Source: Desulfobacteraceae bacterium
GTDB lineage: Bacteria; Desulfobacterota; Desulfobacteria; Desulfobacterales; SURF-7
DNA length: 9,045 bases
Direction of reading: 5' to 3'
NCBI GenBank assembly: GCA_030618925.1
Contig: JAUXCK010000082.1
Coordinates: 1 to 9,045, forward strand
The first letter of the stretch is position 1; every line of letters starts with the position of its first letter. Under the pieces are notes generated by a model. The model was not told where the DNA came from, did no database searches, and saw nothing but the letters and a program-made list of their open reading frames with translations. The translations under genes were made by a program, and so were the position numbers. This document shows, piece by piece, positions 7,775 to 9,045 of this stretch.

Positions 7775-8188
7775 TTATCCTTTCACCTTCATCTTCCCGC
7801 TGGATTCCATCTGGCTTTCAAACATGACCGGTACCTTTTCATCTTCAGTTTCCAGTTCAGCCGTAATCTGAAAGTCCAACGAGAGTTTGGCCTCTTCCTG
7901 CGGTATAAATACGACCTTTACCGAACTTAACCTTGGTTCGTATTTCAGGACCATCTTCCGGATAGAGCGCTCAAGGTCCCTTATGGACTCCGGGTAATTA
8001 TCTATCAAATCGGTAAAATCCGGCAGACCGAAATCTTCAGCAATCTGCACACTCCCTATCTTTGTGTTTAGAATTCGCTGAAGATGCATCAGCACCGAGT
8101 CAATGATTCTACCGGTATCTTCCCTTGAGCGTCTATCCGGTTCTTTTTCCCACAATCGAATACGCTCCAGCAGTCTTTGTTCTCGCAT
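7775..8188 (-). CDS. tssE: TssE, T6SS baseplate protein (gp25-like)
   Basis: A 137-residue protein, typical for TssE, which is homologous to phage T4 baseplate protein gp25. It begins MREQRLLERI, as TssE proteins usually do. It has a helix SVLMHLQRILNTKIGSV (residues 31-47), then FGLPDFTDLI (53-62), SIRDLERSIRKMVLKYEPRL (68-87) containing the EPRL motif that contacts sheath and baseplate in this family, and a beta-rich end with a FQITAELET strand (106-114). TssE joins TssF and TssG in the cytoplasmic baseplate wedge and helps start sheath polymerisation. The ATG at 8188 fits the family start, but the bases before it (AAGAATTGACGACCC) contain no clear Shine-Dalgarno, so translation may depend on coupling to hcp 45 bases upstream. 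A 104-base repeat-filled gap separates it from tssF. Confidence 0.93.
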   Translation of the reverse strand: MREQRLLERIRLWEKEPDRRSREDTGRIIDSVLMHLQRILNTKIGSVQIAEDFGLPDFTDLIDNYPESIRDLERSIRKMVLKYEPRLSSVKVVFIPQEEAKLSLDFQITAELETEDEKVPVMFESQMESSGKMKVKG

Positions 8189-8201
8189 GGGTCGTCAATT
8201 C

Positions 8202-8246
8202 TTATGCTCTATAGGTCTTATGCGCTATAGGTTTTACACTCTAGGA
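8202..8246. repeat. Imperfect 16-bp tandem repeat between hcp and tssE
   Basis: On the plus strand TTATGCTCTATAGGTC (8202-8217) is followed at once by TTATGCGCTATAGGTT (8218-8233), with 14 of 16 bases identical. A third, decayed copy TTACACTCTAGGA (8234-8246) runs over the hcp stop and last codons. The two full units fill most of the 45-base gap between hcp and tssE. They look like a recent short duplication of the hcp tail. No function is evident. Confidence 0.7.
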
Positions 8247-8722
8247 GCTTCCCAATCATCTTCCGCCGAAATACCGCCATCCATAAAAGTCCAGACAATC
8301 TTCTGATAACAAAAAGATATATGCTCACGCTCTTTATGCTGCATATTCTCCGGATACTTGTTGTTCAACATCTCCGCCTGGATACCGGCGATTGAGGCAT
8401 TCATTAGCTCAATTGTATAGAATTGAAATTCCTGGCCTGTTTTAGAGGGCTGCCAGAACTCCAACTTCCACGTCTTGATGCTCTCGTTGTTAACAAGTAT
8501 CATCTGGAGCAGTGGGGTGGCCATGTCAATTTCTTTGGTGATCACAATAGGCTTATGCTGGCGCTTGCCTGTGGGCAGGCCTGATGCAGCATCCCGGGGG
8601 GATATAACTTCATGACTAAAACCGATAATCATGATCGAATCTTCCCGCCCCGCTTGAGTGACCGACCCTTTGATTTCTCCCTGTGTTTCACCGTCGAGTC
8701 TCAGATATGCATTTAAAGCCAT
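8234..8722 (-). CDS. hcp: Hcp/TssD, T6SS inner tube protein
   Basis: A 162-residue protein of normal length for Hcp. Family hallmarks are the N-terminal LNAYLRLDGETQGEIKG (residues 3-19), the GFSHEV strand (34-39), the loop ASGLPTGKRQHKPIVITKEID (46-66), and a C-terminal REHISFCYQKIVWTFMDGG segment (132-150) ending DDWEAP. Hcp forms hexameric rings that stack into the tube inside the TssB/TssC sheath, carry small effectors in the lumen, and are expelled with the VgrG spike. No signal peptide is seen, as expected for a T6SS substrate. The ATG at 8722 is supported by the strong Shine-Dalgarno and by homology beginning at residue 2. It lies between tssC and tssE, a common T6SS order. The last codons merge into the 16-bp repeat that follows. 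Confidence 0.97.
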   Translation of the reverse strand: MALNAYLRLDGETQGEIKGSVTQAGREDSIMIIGFSHEVISPRDAASGLPTGKRQHKPIVITKEIDMATPLLQMILVNNESIKTWKLEFWQPSKTGQEFQFYTIELMNASIAGIQAEMLNNKYPENMQHKEREHISFCYQKIVWTFMDGGISAEDDWEAPRV

Positions 8723-8727
8723 TTTTT

Positions 8728-8737
8728 CTCCTCCTTA
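8728..8737 (-). promoter_or_regulatory. Strong Shine-Dalgarno of hcp
   Basis: On the coding strand this reads TAAGGAGGAG, a near-perfect match to the anti-Shine-Dalgarno sequence of 16S rRNA. It lies 5 bases before the hcp ATG. It is the strongest ribosome binding site in the window, which suits Hcp, a tube protein needed in many copies. Confidence 0.85.
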
Positions 8738-8771
8738 TCAGTGAGTTATGTTCATGTGTGTGGCTATGGCG

Positions 8772-8816
8772 TTCAACCAATCCAACCAATTTAACTAATT
8801 CAACCAATGCAACCAA
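8772..8816. repeat. Five tandem 9-bp units of AACCAA type between tssC and hcp
   Basis: Read on the plus strand, 45 bases divide exactly into five 9-bp units: TTCAACCAA, TCCAACCAA, TTTAACTAA, TTCAACCAA and TGCAACCAA. The array ends directly at the tssC stop codon (8817-8819). It shares TTAACTAATYCAACCAAT (17 of 18 bases, 8791-8808 against 7718-7735) with the repeat between tssE and tssF, so both belong to one dispersed family. The function is unknown. The array has no complementary arm of its own and so is not a self-contained hairpin. Confidence 0.85.
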
Positions 8817-9045
8817 TCATTCTTTATCCAGTTTGCCAACAAGAGAGAGTGTAAAAAAGGCACCCATATACTTGAAGTGGGGCCTTACCTGAAGCCCGAC
8901 CTTGTACCATCCTGGCTCTCCCGCAACATCCTCCACGGTGACCCTGGCCTCCCGCAATGGCCTCCTGCTCCTGACGCCGGGAGCCGGGTTTTCCATTTCA
9001 GACACATACTGGCCAATCCATTTATTCAGTTCGCTGTTCAAATCG
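8817..9045 (-). CDS. tssC: TssC (VipB/EvpB), T6SS contractile sheath large subunit, C-terminal end only
   Basis: The 3' end of a gene whose start lies beyond position 9045; about 75 codons are visible and it stops with TGA at 8819-8817. The visible protein matches the conserved C-terminus of the TssC/VipB/EvpB family: a LNKWIGQYV helix, a PAPGVRSRRPLREA stretch, VEDVAGEPGWYKV, and the family ending RPHFKYMGAFFTLSLVGKL followed by DKE. TssC assembles with TssB into the cytoplasmic sheath around the Hcp tube; its contraction drives the spike out of the cell. A TTG at 9041-9039 could be read as a start, but the homology indicates it is an internal leucine codon, preceded by an in-frame GAT. hcp follows 94 bases downstream, the usual order. 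The family assignment is firm; the missing N-terminus cannot be assessed. Confidence 0.95.
   Translation of the reverse strand, partial: DLNSELNKWIGQYVSEMENPAPGVRSRRPLREARVTVEDVAGEPGWYKVGLQVRPHFKYMGAFFTLSLVGKLDKE

Noticed and set aside
8723..8816. Possible promoter for hcp (TTGAAC with an AACATAAC-like -10)
   Set aside because: Spacing of the boxes is about 19 bases and the -10 match is poor; the genes are close enough for readthrough from tssC, so I do not call a promoter.
7677..8816. CRISPR array from the 9-bp repeats
   Set aside because: Units are only 9 bp, contiguous and without spacers, so they cannot be a CRISPR.
8683..8892. Plus-strand open frame with TNPTNLTNSTNATN repeats
   Set aside because: The Thr-Asn pattern is only the translation of the 9-bp AACCAA DNA repeat, and both ends run antisense to hcp and tssC.

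Overview
The window is a run of bacterial type VI secretion system (T6SS) structural genes. All are on the minus strand, so transcription runs from position 9045 towards 1. In transcription order they are tssC (3' end only), hcp/tssD, tssE, tssF, tssG, clpV/tssH and vgrG/tssI, followed by a possible downstream gene whose ATG overlaps the vgrG stop. This is a classic contractile-injection gene order. The proteins look like those of a Gram-negative bacterium. The sequence style and the AACCAAT-type intergenic repeats remind me of Desulfobacterota (Desulfobacterales), but that placement is inference from memory and is not proven here.

Layout from right to left: 8817-9045 is the TssC sheath C-terminus. 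A 94-base gap follows, holding five 9-bp AACCAA-type units and a strong Shine-Dalgarno for hcp (8234-8722). A 45-base gap made of a decayed 16-bp tandem repeat leads to tssE (7775-8188). A 104-base gap, almost entirely one predicted hairpin of the same 9-bp repeat family, leads to tssF (5940-7670). tssG (4927-5976) overlaps tssF by 37 bases. A short gap with a repeat remnant precedes clpV (2260-4893), and a 21-base gap precedes vgrG (14-2238). No stretch over 300 bases lacks a gene, and I saw no convincing promoter or terminator.

The products work together as follows. TssE, TssF and TssG are baseplate parts. VgrG is the spike on top of the Hcp tube. The TssB/TssC sheath wraps that tube and contracts to fire it, and ClpV disassembles the contracted sheath. 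tssB, tssA, tssK and the membrane complex genes are not in the window.

The points most worth a second look are a single-base frameshift in vgrG near 1087-1093, an abrupt vgrG end inside a C-terminal accessory domain, and a family of 9-bp intergenic repeats, one copy of which fills the tssE-tssF gap as a long hairpin ending 6 nt before a tssF start that has no Shine-Dalgarno.
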